DNA of 64,000 bases from Sphingobacterium sp. UBA4616 (GCA_002386525.1 DGIS01000008.1:186001-250000); one strand, 5' to 3'; counted from the first letter of the stretch, positions 44,395 to 55,079 are shown. Notes: generated by a model not told the origin, from the sequence alone. A program made the numbers and translations.

Positions 44395-47300
44395 ATGAAA
44401 TGGAAATCAATTGTAGTATGCTTTTTAGCTGTGTTGTATGCTTCTGTACTTTTTGGACAATCGAGCTTATTCGATAGTCCACGCGGTTCTTCTGACTATT
44501 ATATTTATAAGCTAAGCCCTGAGATTTTAAAAAAGATTCATTTGGATGGAATAAAATTCGATGAAGCTATGCTCAGCAATTTTGTTGTAAAATATAAGGT
44601 TGGAGACCCAAATCCGGTGTTACCACCTGGTAACTATGTACAGGTCCGCGCTAATGGAGCAGATCTCATGTATCGGGAGTTGATCAGCGATAACCTGTAT
44701 GTCAAAATTATTCCTGCGAAAGCTTTTGCGATTTGTCTATACGATTCTTTGGGAACGATTATAGAAGACGCGCAAGTAAAAGTGAACGGACGTCGCATGT
44801 CACTCGATAAGAAGTTCAATTATTATAAAGCTGCCAACGCAAATAGTGACGATATCGTCAGTATTCAACATAAGGGTGTCTATCATTATCTGACTGTAGA
44901 GCGGGGATGGCCCCATAAAGATAAGGTGTCATTATGGAAAAAAATCAGCAACAGCTGGCTCAGAACTCGGTTTAAAATTCAGCGGATTTTTCATAAAAAA
45001 GAAACTGGTGGTACAGAAAGTTTTATGGTTTTTAATAAACCGATGTATAAACAAAATGAGCAAGTTAAATTTAAAGCGTATCTGGAGAAAACAAAATGGA
45101 AACCTAATCGCGATTCTATTGTCGTACGTCTATCGGGAGGATATGGTTATGCGAAGGATACCGTTTTGGCGCGCCTAGCGCCTTATCGTCCGGGCATGTA
45201 TAACTTTGCATTTGATTTGAAGGGACTAGGCCTTATTCTGGATAGAAATTATTGGATTTCTTTGGAATCTCCAAAAACCAAACTAGTCTTGCATCGACAG
45301 CATTTCCGATACGAAGACTATGAACTAAAAAGCCTAAGTTTTACGATGACTTCTGAAAAGACAGATTATGCCAAAGGAGACAGCGTGCGGCTGAAACTAA
45401 AAGCATTAAATGAAAATGAAATGCCCATATACGATGGGAAAGTCGATTTACAGGTGGTGGCTAGTCCTGTTTTGATGCATGATTTAAAAGCCAATAAGGT
45501 CAATTTTATTCCAGATACCTTATGGCAAACAAGTGTTTCGCTTGCAGATGTGGCAGAGAAGGAGATTGTATTACCGGATTCAATTTTTCCGCCTGACATT
45601 GGCATTTCCTTTCGCGTTATTGGTACTTATTTAAGTTCGGATAATGAAAGAATAGAGCGAAGCCTTGATCTCAATAGACTCAACCGCGAAAAGGAAATCC
45701 GTATTATTGTCAAAGATGGACATGCAGCGCTGAACTATGTTGAAAAGGGCATTGAGCAGCCAGCGTCTGCTGAGCTCAAGATATTAGGAGAACATAATGA
45801 AGTGCTGAAGGCTGAAAATGTAAGTTTACCTAATCTGGTTTCAATACCTTGGCAGTCCAAAGAAATTGTTGTTAAGTCGAATGGTTTTAGTAAAAGTGTC
45901 GATCTGGACAGCCAGCAGCAGGTACAACTGAATTATCAATTTTACCGCACTGCGGATTCGGTGCTATTGCATGTCGATAACCCTGCTAGGATTCCATTTT
46001 GGTATCAAGTCCATCGGGCTGGTCGTATGATTGCTGCGGGCTATGAAACCGAATTGAATCGTGCATTTTTAGCCGGTGGAAAAGAGGGGTATAGCTTGGA
46101 GATCACTTACCTTTTTGGAGGAAGATCTAAAGTTATTCGCGAGGAATTGCCCTATGTGGAGAAAAATTTGAATTTGGAAGTTAACACGGCTACCACAGTA
46201 TATCCAGGACAGAAGGCTATGTTCGAACTTTCTGTTACGGATAAGGAGGGTAAACCCTTGAAAGATGTCGATATCACAGCCTATGGTTTTACCTCAAAGT
46301 TTAAGTCAGCCGCTGCGCCAGCGATTACTGTCGGTGGTCTGATGCGTAGGGCGGAGATCAAGCAAAATCTTAATGTTAGTTTGGATGATGATGAAAAAGT
46401 TTATCAGGGAGCGCTGCAAGATTGGGTGAAATGGTCTAAAGTAATGCAGTTGGATACGATTCCCTTTTATCAATTCTTATATCCAGATGTCTATTTTCAG
46501 GAGTCTCTTCCACTCGATGCTGTTAAGAGTCAGGTATCCCCTTACATCGTGGTAAACGGTGCTGTACAAGGGATTCATTTGGTTTGGATAGACGGTGTAC
46601 TGCGCTATGCGAAGCAAGATCAGCAAAATAATCCTACTATTTTTGAGGTTACTCCAGGGCAGCATGATTTTAGGTTTAGAACCAAGGATCGTGACATTCG
46701 GGTAGAGGGGTATTACGTTGAAAAGGGGAAAAAGGTGATTGTGTCCTTTAATGCTTCACGAAATACGATTGGTTTTGATTACCCCGACAAAACATGGAGA
46801 AAAGGCCATATTTCGGTTCTTCGATTACCAAAAGAGCAACAGAGTAAGCTTTTCGATAAAGAAGTGGCCGAATTGAAGCGACAGTTGATCACCGTGACCA
46901 ACAATTTTGGAGCCTGGCAATTACCCAATAGTAATGTGCTGATCGAGCGACCAGCATATATCCAAACAGCTGGAGATCTCTATTACCTCAATCCGGTACA
47001 GCGAACCGTTTACAATAATCGGTTGCGGACACAGGTCCCCGTTCCGCTGATGGCGGGGCCATTTCCAAGAACAGAAATGTACAATGGTGTGTCCAAAATA
47101 GGTACGCTTATGGTGGATACATCGAAAATTGGCCGGTTTGAAATCGAGGGCGGCTATCAATATAGCATCTATAAAAACTATCAAAAGCAAAAAAGCTGGG
47201 ATGGTAATCTTATCCGGCTGGATCTGTATGATTATAAACCAAGTTTAGATTTTCTGGAGAAAGTATGGTCGGTGGAGGATATCAAGGCAAATGTCGAGCA

Positions 47301-50300
47301 GCGTTTTAGGGAGACGATGCAAAACAGTACTGGACTTGCACAGTTTGCTACGGTGAAAAGAGAACGTGAAGATGCTGGTTTTAAACTTAATTTAATGTTG
47401 GGCAATGATGCTTCACAAAAAAGCATTCGACCTACATTGATCTTTATCGAGCCGACGAATGTCGAAGAGCGGATGTACTTTAGGCTCTTTTACGGTGGAC
47501 ATCGAACGTTTGAAGATCTTCCGGTCGGCGAGGTTACTTTGCATATTGTAAAGGATGATTCAACTTCCTTTAGTTTGCCAGTCGAGCTCAAAGCCCAGGG
47601 AATGAATTATTTGAAACTAGACGCTATCCAATGGACTAAGACATTCCAAGCAGCTCGGTTAGCTTACAAACTTGTACGCGATGAAATTATTGTACGTACC
47701 GTGGAGAATCCATTGCGGGATGCTATCCAGACTGGACAAGAAAACGATCTGCAGGGCTTAAAAATCGACCGGGAAGGCTTTAGCGCGAAAAGAAAGAATA
47801 ATAAGGTCGCCAGGATCTTAGTTTATGATGGTGATACGCCATTAATTGGGGCTAAAGTGAGTGATCGGGATACGAAAAAGCAATACTTTACCAGTTTTGA
47901 CGGTAGTTTGGAACTTGAGCTCTCCGATGACAAAAATACGGTACTTGAGATTGCTGCTTTAGGGTACAATACCGCTACGGTCAAAGTCTCCAGTGGCAAA
48001 GATTATTTCGTGGAATTAAAGCCAAGCGAAAATCAATTGGATGAAGTGGTTGTTGTGGGGTATGGCGTCCAAAAAAGGCAATCATTGACTGCGGCAGTGA
48101 AATCGATCAATGCTAGGATGGATGGGGTGACTACAGCTATGCTGCAGGGGGCTGTAGCAGGGATTCGTATTCGTGGCGCTGCTAGTCCGGCCCCCAATGA
48201 AAAACCATTGATTTTAGTGGACGGGGTCCCTTTTGAAGGTGATATTTCAAGTCTTGATCCATCGACTATCGCGTCATTGAATGTGATTAAAGATCAATCT
48301 ATGCTGGGATTGTACGGTGCGCGGGCCGCCAATGGCGTGGTGATGGTTCAGATGAAAGCTGGAGCATCTGCGACATCGACAGGTGCTGTGGATATGCCCT
48401 ATTTGGAATCTGGAAATACGATGCGCGTGAACTTCCGCGATGATGCATTCTGGCAGCCAAAGCTCACTACCGATGTCCAGGGAAAAGCCAATTTTGAAGC
48501 GACCTATCCGGATGATATCACCAATTGGCGGACATTCTTTATAGCGAAGGGAGCGAAAAATTTTGCAGACAGCAAAGAATTAAGTATAAAATCGTTTAAG
48601 GCTGTTTCAGCACATTTGGCGACTCCGCGATTTGCCATCAGAGGTGATCAGTTTACAGCCATGGGGCGGGTTGTTAATTATCTTAGCGACAGCCTACAGC
48701 TCTTGCGTACCATCAATAATGGGCTAACAACACAGGAGGCAAGGTTGAAAATTGCGAAGTCCTATCGGGATCCTATACCGGTTATTGCCGATAAGGGGGA
48801 CAGCGTCCAACTTGCTTATTCGATCGGATTGTCCAACGGATATTTTGATGGTGAAAAGCGTAGCATTCCGATTTTTGAAAAGGGGCTTGAACAACATGAA
48901 GGAGATTTTAAAGTGCTCAACGGTACGGCAGAGTATGTGCTGAAAACTTCACCGTCGCTTGGTGAAGTAACCTTCCATGCTGAAGCAAATTCACTGGAAT
49001 TTTTACAACGGGAAATCGAATTCATTGATCGTTACAAATTTCTCTGCAATGAGCAGATGGCTTCCAAATTAAGTGCATTACTTTCGAAAAAGGAGCTAGC
49101 TAAATTAATCCGTAAACCTTTTACTGAGGATAAGAAAATAAAGGAGCTCCTGAAGGAGCTACAGAAAAACAAAAATTCCAATCAGGGCTGGGGCTGGTGG
49201 AACAAGAGTGAAACTGTAACTTGGATCAGCAACTATGTGGTCGGGGTACTGTTGGATGCCCGCGAAGCAGGATACCAGGTTGAAATTGATACGGAGATCT
49301 ATGCAGAACGTGAAAAGACCCTATTGAAAAGCAGCTTGGCTTCGCTGGATCTTCTAGTGGATAAAGATAAGCTTCACGGGGCCAAAGAGAATTTGTTTAG
49401 CTCCTTGATATATCTGCTCCGGTTGGATCCTAAAACAGATTACAAAAGCTATTTCTTCGAAATTGATACTAAACTGAAAAGTAAAACCATTAAGGACAAA
49501 CTGTTGAAATATCTATTGATCTCAAAACTGGGGCTTAAGGATTCACATGCGGCAGATACTGTGCTTAAATATTCCTCAAAGGCTATCTTAGGGGGAATTT
49601 ATTGGACTTCTGGAGCTACAACGAATCAGAAAGGGGGATTTTTTATGCGACCTACGGAAACCAATACTGAGAATACACTGTTGGCTTATAATGTCTTAAA
49701 ATCAATTGGTGGTCATGATTCGGATTTAGAAAATATCCGTAATTACTTTTTCGCGCAGCGGCAGCAAAATCAATGGTATAATATCTACGAATCTTCCCGT
49801 ATCATACGAAGCATTCTCCCTGATTTGCTAAAGGCGGGAGAAACTTTTCAACCACCAGTAATGATTGTCAATGGCAAACGTATCACGACATTTCCGTATA
49901 CGCAAAGCTTTAAGCCGGATGAACAGATTAAAGTGCGGAAAGAAGGGACGGAGCCGGCTTTTGTGACAGCCTATCAAAATTTCTGGAATCCAGATCCTGC
50001 CGTAGAAAAGGAAAAGGGCCTCGCTGTGGCAACACGATTTAAGGACAATGGTGCTACGGTAGCGGCGCTCAAGGAAGGGAAGCCTGTAAAACTTGAAGCA
50101 AGCGTAACATTAACTGGTGAAGCGGAGTATGTGCAGATTGAAGTTCCGATACCGGCGGGATGTTCTTATGAAACCAAAACCAATGGATACTATCAAACCG
50201 AGGCGCATAGAGAGCATTTCAAGGATCGTGTTGTCATTTTCTGCAATAAATTAGGTAAAGGTACGCATACCTTTGAGATCGAGCTTTTACCTCGGTATAG

Positions 50301-50394
50301 CGGAACTTATACAGTTAACCCCGCGAAGGCTGAATTGATGTATTTCCCGATGTACTATGGGAACGAGAAAATGAAAGAAGTGGTAGTGGAATAA
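44395..50394 (+). CDS. Alpha-2-macroglobulin-like protein with embedded SusC-type plug
   Basis: This 1999-residue exported protein (leader MKWKSIVVCFLAVLYASVLF, cleavage near FGQ) has macroglobulin domains. The MG2 signature is 'FMVFNKPMYKQNEQVKFKAYL' near residue 212. Residues about 1138-1213 form a carboxypeptidase-like beta domain ('ARILVYDGDTPLIGAKVSDRD'). It runs into QLDEVVVVGYGVQKRQSLTA (from about 1214) and a SusC-like plug ending 'GLYGARAANGVVMVQMKAG' near 1322. Macroglobulin features resume with 'DVQGKANFEATYPDDITNWRTFF', the thioester-type motif Cys1551-Asn-Glu-Gln1554, an all-helical domain ('QGWGWWNKSETVTWISNYVVGV') and a C-terminal receptor-like domain. No beta barrel follows the plug. 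Bacterial macroglobulins trap proteases; the role of the plug is unknown. Confidence 0.85.
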   Translation: MKWKSIVVCFLAVLYASVLFGQSSLFDSPRGSSDYYIYKLSPEILKKIHLDGIKFDEAMLSNFVVKYKVGDPNPVLPPGNYVQVRANGADLMYRELISDNLYVKIIPAKAFAICLYDSLGTIIEDAQVKVNGRRMSLDKKFNYYKAANANSDDIVSIQHKGVYHYLTVERGWPHKDKVSLWKKISNSWLRTRFKIQRIFHKKETGGTESFMVFNKPMYKQNEQVKFKAYLEKTKWKPNRDSIVVRLSGGYGYAKDTVLARLAPYRPGMYNFAFDLKGLGLILDRNYWISLESPKTKLVLHRQHFRYEDYELKSLSFTMTSEKTDYAKGDSVRLKLKALNENEMPIYDGKVDLQVVASPVLMHDLKANKVNFIPDTLWQTSVSLADVAEKEIVLPDSIFPPDIGISFRVIGTYLSSDNERIERSLDLNRLNREKEIRIIVKDGHAALNYVEKGIEQPASAELKILGEHNEVLKAENVSLPNLVSIPWQSKEIVVKSNGFSKSVDLDSQQQVQLNYQFYRTADSVLLHVDNPARIPFWYQVHRAGRMIAAGYETELNRAFLAGGKEGYSLEITYLFGGRSKVIREELPYVEKNLNLEVNTATTVYPGQKAMFELSVTDKEGKPLKDVDITAYGFTSKFKSAAAPAITVGGLMRRAEIKQNLNVSLDDDEKVYQGALQDWVKWSKVMQLDTIPFYQFLYPDVYFQESLPLDAVKSQVSPYIVVNGAVQGIHLVWIDGVLRYAKQDQQNNPTIFEVTPGQHDFRFRTKDRDIRVEGYYVEKGKKVIVSFNASRNTIGFDYPDKTWRKGHISVLRLPKEQQSKLFDKEVAELKRQLITVTNNFGAWQLPNSNVLIERPAYIQTAGDLYYLNPVQRTVYNNRLRTQVPVPLMAGPFPRTEMYNGVSKIGTLMVDTSKIGRFEIEGGYQYSIYKNYQKQKSWDGNLIRLDLYDYKPSLDFLEKVWSVEDIKANVEQRFRETMQNSTGLAQFATVKREREDAGFKLNLMLGNDASQKSIRPTLIFIEPTNVEERMYFRLFYGGHRTFEDLPVGEVTLHIVKDDSTSFSLPVELKAQGMNYLKLDAIQWTKTFQAARLAYKLVRDEIIVRTVENPLRDAIQTGQENDLQGLKIDREGFSAKRKNNKVARILVYDGDTPLIGAKVSDRDTKKQYFTSFDGSLELELSDDKNTVLEIAALGYNTATVKVSSGKDYFVELKPSENQLDEVVVVGYGVQKRQSLTAAVKSINARMDGVTTAMLQGAVAGIRIRGAASPAPNEKPLILVDGVPFEGDISSLDPSTIASLNVIKDQSMLGLYGARAANGVVMVQMKAGASATSTGAVDMPYLESGNTMRVNFRDDAFWQPKLTTDVQGKANFEATYPDDITNWRTFFIAKGAKNFADSKELSIKSFKAVSAHLATPRFAIRGDQFTAMGRVVNYLSDSLQLLRTINNGLTTQEARLKIAKSYRDPIPVIADKGDSVQLAYSIGLSNGYFDGEKRSIPIFEKGLEQHEGDFKVLNGTAEYVLKTSPSLGEVTFHAEANSLEFLQREIEFIDRYKFLCNEQMASKLSALLSKKELAKLIRKPFTEDKKIKELLKELQKNKNSNQGWGWWNKSETVTWISNYVVGVLLDAREAGYQVEIDTEIYAEREKTLLKSSLASLDLLVDKDKLHGAKENLFSSLIYLLRLDPKTDYKSYFFEIDTKLKSKTIKDKLLKYLLISKLGLKDSHAADTVLKYSSKAILGGIYWTSGATTNQKGGFFMRPTETNTENTLLAYNVLKSIGGHDSDLENIRNYFFAQRQQNQWYNIYESSRIIRSILPDLLKAGETFQPPVMIVNGKRITTFPYTQSFKPDEQIKVRKEGTEPAFVTAYQNFWNPDPAVEKEKGLAVATRFKDNGATVAALKEGKPVKLEASVTLTGEAEYVQIEVPIPAGCSYETKTNGYYQTEAHREHFKDRVVIFCNKLGKGTHTFEIELLPRYSGTYTVNPAKAELMYFPMYYGNEKMKEVVVE

Positions 50395-50407
50395 AGTTAT
50401 GACTTAG

Positions 50408-50439
50408 AAAAAAGGGGACCTACCACACGGTAAGTCCCC
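50408..50439 (-). terminator. Terminator of the second RND efflux operon
   Basis: The stem GGGGAC-C-TACC (50414-50424) pairs with GGTA-A-GTCCCC (50429-50439) around ACAC with one mismatch. On the reverse strand it is followed by six T. It lies between the convergent macroglobulin and efflux genes and serves the reverse strand best. Confidence 0.75.
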
Positions 50440-50469
50440 AACATATAAAAACAAAAATTAAAAAGTGTA

Positions 50470-51909
50470 CTATCGATAGTCCCATCCGCCACCCAGGGAT
50501 CTGTATATCGCTACGCTTGCTTTGAGTTGGTTGACCTTTTTTTCCACGAGCTCGAATTTAGATTCCAGCGCATCACGTTGGGTCAGTAGAACCTCCATAT
50601 AATCTGCGCGGGCGTATTTAAAGAGGTCGTTGGAAATACCAATAGACTCATTTAATGCATCAACCTCCTTGGTCTTGATCTGTAGGCCACTCTCCAGATT
50701 TTTAATTTTGGAGAGCTGATTAGCAACTTCGATGTAGGCAGCCAGAATCGTCTGCTCATAATGGTAAACAGCCTGAACCTGCCGCGCATTTGCGCTGTAA
50801 TAAGCGGCTTTAATTGCCCTTTTGTTGATTAAAGGAGCCGTGATTTCACCAACGAGGGAAGAAAGAAAAGATTCTGGTTTAATAAGATAAGTCGGATCAA
50901 AGGCTTGAAATCCAACTCCAGCAGCGATGTCCAAAGAAGGATAGAACCGCGCTTTGGCCGATTTAATATCCAGTTTGGATGCAGCAAGTTCAAACTCCGC
51001 CTGCTTGATATCTGGCCTGTTCTCCAATAGGTCAGCGGGGACACCTGCATAAACAGTTTGCGGAACGAGTTGGTCGAATGCGCCTTGATCTCTTTGAACT
51101 GGCTGAGGAAACCTTCCGACGAGATAATTTATTCTATTCTCGGTCTCGGTGATCTTCTGTTTGATGTCATACTGCATACCTTGTGTCTTCAAAATCTGCG
51201 CTTCAAATCTTTTGACAGCAAGCTTATTGGATCGTGCATTTTTCTTCAAGTCATTGACGACAGCCAGTGCATCGTTTTGAATCTTAACATTCTCATTAAT
51301 AACTAGGAGTTCATTGTCCAGTGCAAGAAGTTCATAGTAGGAATCTGCAATTTCAGCGATCAGATGAGTGACCATAAAATTTTTGCCTTCCACACTTGCA
51401 AAATACCGCTGTAACTGAGCTTTCGTTGCATTATGGAGTTTACCCCAGATATCTGTTTCCCATTGTGCCTGTACACCAACTCCAAAATCAAATAGTGGTT
51501 CAGGCATTTCGCGGCCGGGTTCGATTTCTGTATTCTTTTCCATCGCTCCAATATTCGTATACCGACTTACTTTGTCGACGCCTGCACCAACTTTTACACC
51601 AACAGAAGGCAGATATTCACCTTTTTTGGCACTTACTTCGTTTTGGGCAATTTGAATTTCCTGAAGCATAATATGTAGCTCTTGGTTGTTTGCCAATGCC
51701 TGGCTGATAAGTCCTTGTAGATTGGGGTCCTTAAAATAGTTTTTCCATTTAATTTTCCCAATATTCAAGGTGTCGCTGTCAGCATTCTCATATGTTTCAG
51801 GGACTTTTTTATTTTCGGTACGTTGTTTGATTTCGAGTGGTTTGCAAGCCCCAAGACTAAGCAAGAAAAGCGCGAAACCTATATAGTGATATAATTTATT
51901 CTTATTCAT
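50470..51909 (-). CDS. NodT-type outer membrane efflux lipoprotein
   Basis: This 479-residue protein has the lipobox LLSLGAC (Cys22) and two TolC-type repeats: 'PNLQGLISQALANNQELHIMLQEIQIAQNEVSAKKGEYLPSV', 'QWETDIWGKLHNATKAQLQRYFAS', 'VYAGVPADLLENRPDIKQAEFELAASKLDIKSAKARFYPSLDI' and the C-terminal 'YARADYMEVLLTQRDALES'. The 'LLENRPDIKQAE' box is typical of NodT/OprM-type proteins. It forms the outer-membrane duct of the RND pump whose gene it overlaps by eight bases. It is the last gene of the efflux operon, before the terminator at 50408-50439. Confidence 0.95.
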   Translation of the reverse strand: MNKNKLYHYIGFALFLLSLGACKPLEIKQRTENKKVPETYENADSDTLNIGKIKWKNYFKDPNLQGLISQALANNQELHIMLQEIQIAQNEVSAKKGEYLPSVGVKVGAGVDKVSRYTNIGAMEKNTEIEPGREMPEPLFDFGVGVQAQWETDIWGKLHNATKAQLQRYFASVEGKNFMVTHLIAEIADSYYELLALDNELLVINENVKIQNDALAVVNDLKKNARSNKLAVKRFEAQILKTQGMQYDIKQKITETENRINYLVGRFPQPVQRDQGAFDQLVPQTVYAGVPADLLENRPDIKQAEFELAASKLDIKSAKARFYPSLDIAAGVGFQAFDPTYLIKPESFLSSLVGEITAPLINKRAIKAAYYSANARQVQAVYHYEQTILAAYIEVANQLSKIKNLESGLQIKTKEVDALNESIGISNDLFKYARADYMEVLLTQRDALESKFELVEKKVNQLKASVAIYRSLGGGWDYR

Positions 51910-54900
51910 AATGTATCATGTCTTCGCTTAATGGTGAATCGTCTTCGGCTTGAATCATTTTTCTTCCGTCAGCCAATTTTGCAAAAATATAGTAGAGTCC
52001 AGGGATAACGATAACGCCAAAGATTGTTCCGACGAGCATACCCCCGAGTGCGGATGCACCTATGGTATGGTTACCTATGGCACCGGCACCGCTGGCAAAG
52101 ACTAGTGGAACGAGTCCAGCGATAAAGGCAAAGGAGGTCATGAGAATAGGTCTAAAACGTGCTCGTGATCCCTCAATTGCTGCCTCTAATATACTGTCGC
52201 CGGCTTGTCGCCTTTTCACGGCAAATTCTACGATAAGCACCGCATTTTTACCCAACAAACCAATAATCATGATCAGCCCGACCTGTGCATAAATGTCATT
52301 TTCAAGTCCCATAGCTTTTAAGAGGAAGAAGGAACCAAATACACCGACAGGTAGTGACAAGAGAACCGCAAATGGAATGATGAAGCTCTCATACTGCGCG
52401 GCAAGTACAAGATAAACGAAAACTAAGACGACTAGAAAGACATAAATAGCTTCGTTTCCACGTTGCGCCTCATCGTAGGAGAGACCTTCCCAAGCCACCT
52501 TGTAGCCGTGCGGTAAAGTCTGAACTGCGGTTTCGTTGATTGCCTGAATAGCATCGGCCGTTGTATATCCATTGGCCGGAAGTCCACGGATGGCGGCAGA
52601 ATTGTACATATTGTAACGTGTGATCTCATTTGGCCCCTGTGTTTTTTTTAAGGTCATAAAGGCCGAATAGGGAACCATCTGATCATGATCGTTTTTGACG
52701 TAAAGGTTAATGATATCAGAAGGTAATCTTCTGAATTCTGGCGAAGATTGTACATATACCTTGAAAAATTGACCAAAACGGATAAACCCCTGTTCATATG
52801 TACTGCCGATAAGGATATTGAGGTTATCCATGGCTTTACCTATAGAGACGCCCTTCTGCATAGCCGCATTATTGTCAAAAACCAATTCGTATTGCGGGTA
52901 GTTGGCAGCGAAAAAGGTAAAGACTCCAGTAAGTTCCTTACGTTTCTTAAGATTGGCGATAAATGCTTTATTCACTTTATCGAAATCTTGGTAATCCGTA
53001 GTCCGATTGAGGTCGAGCAGGCGCATGGAGAAACCTCCTGAGGAACCGAAACCCGGAACTGCCGGAGGTTCGAAGAACTCTACTGTGGCGCCTAAATTTT
53101 TAGATTTTTCTTCCAGTTCTTCCATGATCTCCTTAACAGAATGTTCACGTTCACCCCAGGTTTTGAGGTTGATAAGACAGGTTCCGGCATTCGATCCTCG
53201 TCCTTCCGTCATGATCTCATATCCTGCTAGTGATGAAACGGATTCTACACCATCTACGCCTTGACAGATCTTTTGGAGTTCTCTGGAAAGCTTGTTGGTC
53301 TGTTCCAGTGTTGATCCTGGAGGCGTTTGAATAATGGCATAAATCGTACCTTGATCTTCACTAGGTATGAAACCTCCCGGAAGCGTTTTGTTAATGACGA
53401 AAATACCGACACAGAAAGCGATTAAGATCCCCCACGTCACGACTCTTCGGCTGGCAATTTTTCGCAGTAACGTGGCATATTTGCCGGTTATTTTATCGAA
53501 GGTACGGTTAAAAACGTCAAGAGATTTGGTGAATATGTTCGATTTTTTTGGTTTACCATGGTTGTTTTTTAATAACATCGCGGCAAGCACAGGAGTGAGG
53601 GTTAACGCTACAACTGCCGATATTACGATGGAACTTGCCATAGTAATTGAAAACTGCCGATAAAATGTTCCGACAGGACCCGTCATAAACGAAATAGGAA
53701 TAAAAACCGCTACCATAACAGCTGTAATGGCGATAATAGCACCCGCGATTTCAGCCATAACCTCCTTTACGGCCTTATATGGGGAGATCGAACTTTCTTC
53801 CATTTTGGCATGTACTGCTTCGATGACGACAATGGCATTGTCTACGACAATCCCGATGGCGAGGACTAAAGCAAATAGGGTGACCAAGTTGATCGACATA
53901 CCGAACCATTGAATGACGAAGAATGTACCTATGAGTGAAACGGGTACAGCGATGATCGGAATTAAAGTCGAACGCCAGTCGCCAAGGAAAATAAAAACCA
54001 CGATGGCAACTAAAATAAAAGCATCCCGCAGCGTATGCATCACCTGTTCGATAGAAGCATCCAAGAATTGGGATACGTCATAGCTGATTTTATAGTCTAT
54101 ACCCGGCGGAAAGTTTCCTTTCATTTCTGCAAGTTTGGCTTTTACATCTTTGATTACGTCATTGGCATTGCTGCCATAATTTTGTTTCAATACAATCGAT
54201 GCTGACGGATGCCCGTCCAAATTGGAATAGATATCAAAAAATTCACTTCCCAGTTCGACTTTAGCCACGTCTTTTAACTTGATGTTTTCTCCATCGCCAT
54301 TCGCACGAACAATAATATTTTCGTATTCTTCAGGTGTATTGTATTGCCCTTTGTAAGTCAGCACATATTCGAGCGATTGCGCGGCGATACCTGAACTTTG
54401 TCCCAGTCGGCCGGGGCGGCCAATGATGCTTTGTTCTCCTATTGCTTTCATCACTTCATCAACCGACAAGCTATAGGCGCGCATGCGATCAGGATTTAAC
54501 CAGACGCGCATAGCATATCTACGGCTACCGAGAATTTGCGATTTGGCGATGCCGTGGATACGATTGATTTCGGGAATAATATTTACCGTTGCATAATTGT
54601 ATAGGAACTTTTCGTCCATACTTTTATTGGTACTGTAAAGATTCACGTACATCAGCATACTGGGCTGAATTGGATTAACGACGACCCCTTCCTTTTGGAC
54701 AAGTTCGGGCAAAAGTGGCATGACTTGATCCACCCGGGTTTTTACCAATACGACGGCATCGTTGGGGTCTGTGCCGGGGTCAAACACGACGTTTACGGTC
54801 GCTTCACCTGCACTGGTTGCATCGGTGGCGATATAGCGCATTCCTTGCACCCCGTTGATGGCATTCTCAAGAGTGATCAGTGAGGATTTTACAAGTACAT

Positions 54901-55063
54901 CCGCGCTTGCTCCGGGGTAGGCTATGGATACCGCAACAGTGGTTGGTGCGATTTTCGGAAATTGTTCGGTAGGAAGTTGCTTGATAGCCAGACCTCCAAT
55001 AAATAGGATGACAACCGATATGACAATAGCAAATACCGGTCGATGTATTACTTTTTTAAACAT
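51902..55063 (-). CDS. HAE1-type RND multidrug efflux permease
   Basis: This 1053-residue inner-membrane pump is full length for the family. The N terminus is 'FKKVIHRPVFAIVISVVILFIGGLAIKQLPTEQFP'; the porter regions carry 'TVAVSIAYPGASADVLVKS' and 'IEQVMHTLRDAFILVAIVVFIFLGDWRSTLIPIIAVPVSLIGTF'. The proton-relay Asp408 is in GIVVDNAIVVIEA; the second Asp of AcrB is Asn here, which is common among relatives. The C-terminal half has 'GLLGKNAVLIVEFAVKRRQAG' and ASGAGAIGNHTIGASALGGM. The set is typical of AcrB/MexB-type drug pumps, not metal pumps. It lies 16 bases after the adaptor gene and overlaps the outer-membrane gene. Confidence 0.96.
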   Translation of the reverse strand: MFKKVIHRPVFAIVISVVILFIGGLAIKQLPTEQFPKIAPTTVAVSIAYPGASADVLVKSSLITLENAINGVQGMRYIATDATSAGEATVNVVFDPGTDPNDAVVLVKTRVDQVMPLLPELVQKEGVVVNPIQPSMLMYVNLYSTNKSMDEKFLYNYATVNIIPEINRIHGIAKSQILGSRRYAMRVWLNPDRMRAYSLSVDEVMKAIGEQSIIGRPGRLGQSSGIAAQSLEYVLTYKGQYNTPEEYENIIVRANGDGENIKLKDVAKVELGSEFFDIYSNLDGHPSASIVLKQNYGSNANDVIKDVKAKLAEMKGNFPPGIDYKISYDVSQFLDASIEQVMHTLRDAFILVAIVVFIFLGDWRSTLIPIIAVPVSLIGTFFVIQWFGMSINLVTLFALVLAIGIVVDNAIVVIEAVHAKMEESSISPYKAVKEVMAEIAGAIIAITAVMVAVFIPISFMTGPVGTFYRQFSITMASSIVISAVVALTLTPVLAAMLLKNNHGKPKKSNIFTKSLDVFNRTFDKITGKYATLLRKIASRRVVTWGILIAFCVGIFVINKTLPGGFIPSEDQGTIYAIIQTPPGSTLEQTNKLSRELQKICQGVDGVESVSSLAGYEIMTEGRGSNAGTCLINLKTWGEREHSVKEIMEELEEKSKNLGATVEFFEPPAVPGFGSSGGFSMRLLDLNRTTDYQDFDKVNKAFIANLKKRKELTGVFTFFAANYPQYELVFDNNAAMQKGVSIGKAMDNLNILIGSTYEQGFIRFGQFFKVYVQSSPEFRRLPSDIINLYVKNDHDQMVPYSAFMTLKKTQGPNEITRYNMYNSAAIRGLPANGYTTADAIQAINETAVQTLPHGYKVAWEGLSYDEAQRGNEAIYVFLVVLVFVYLVLAAQYESFIIPFAVLLSLPVGVFGSFFLLKAMGLENDIYAQVGLIMIIGLLGKNAVLIVEFAVKRRQAGDSILEAAIEGSRARFRPILMTSFAFIAGLVPLVFASGAGAIGNHTIGASALGGMLVGTIFGVIVIPGLYYIFAKLADGRKMIQAEDDSPLSEDMIHYE

Positions 55064-55079
55064 GATGCTGCTTTTTTAA

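Noticed and set aside
44395..50394. Calling the 1999-residue protein a TonB-dependent receptor
   Set aside because: The SusC box and plug are present, but no beta barrel follows and the rest is macroglobulin-like.
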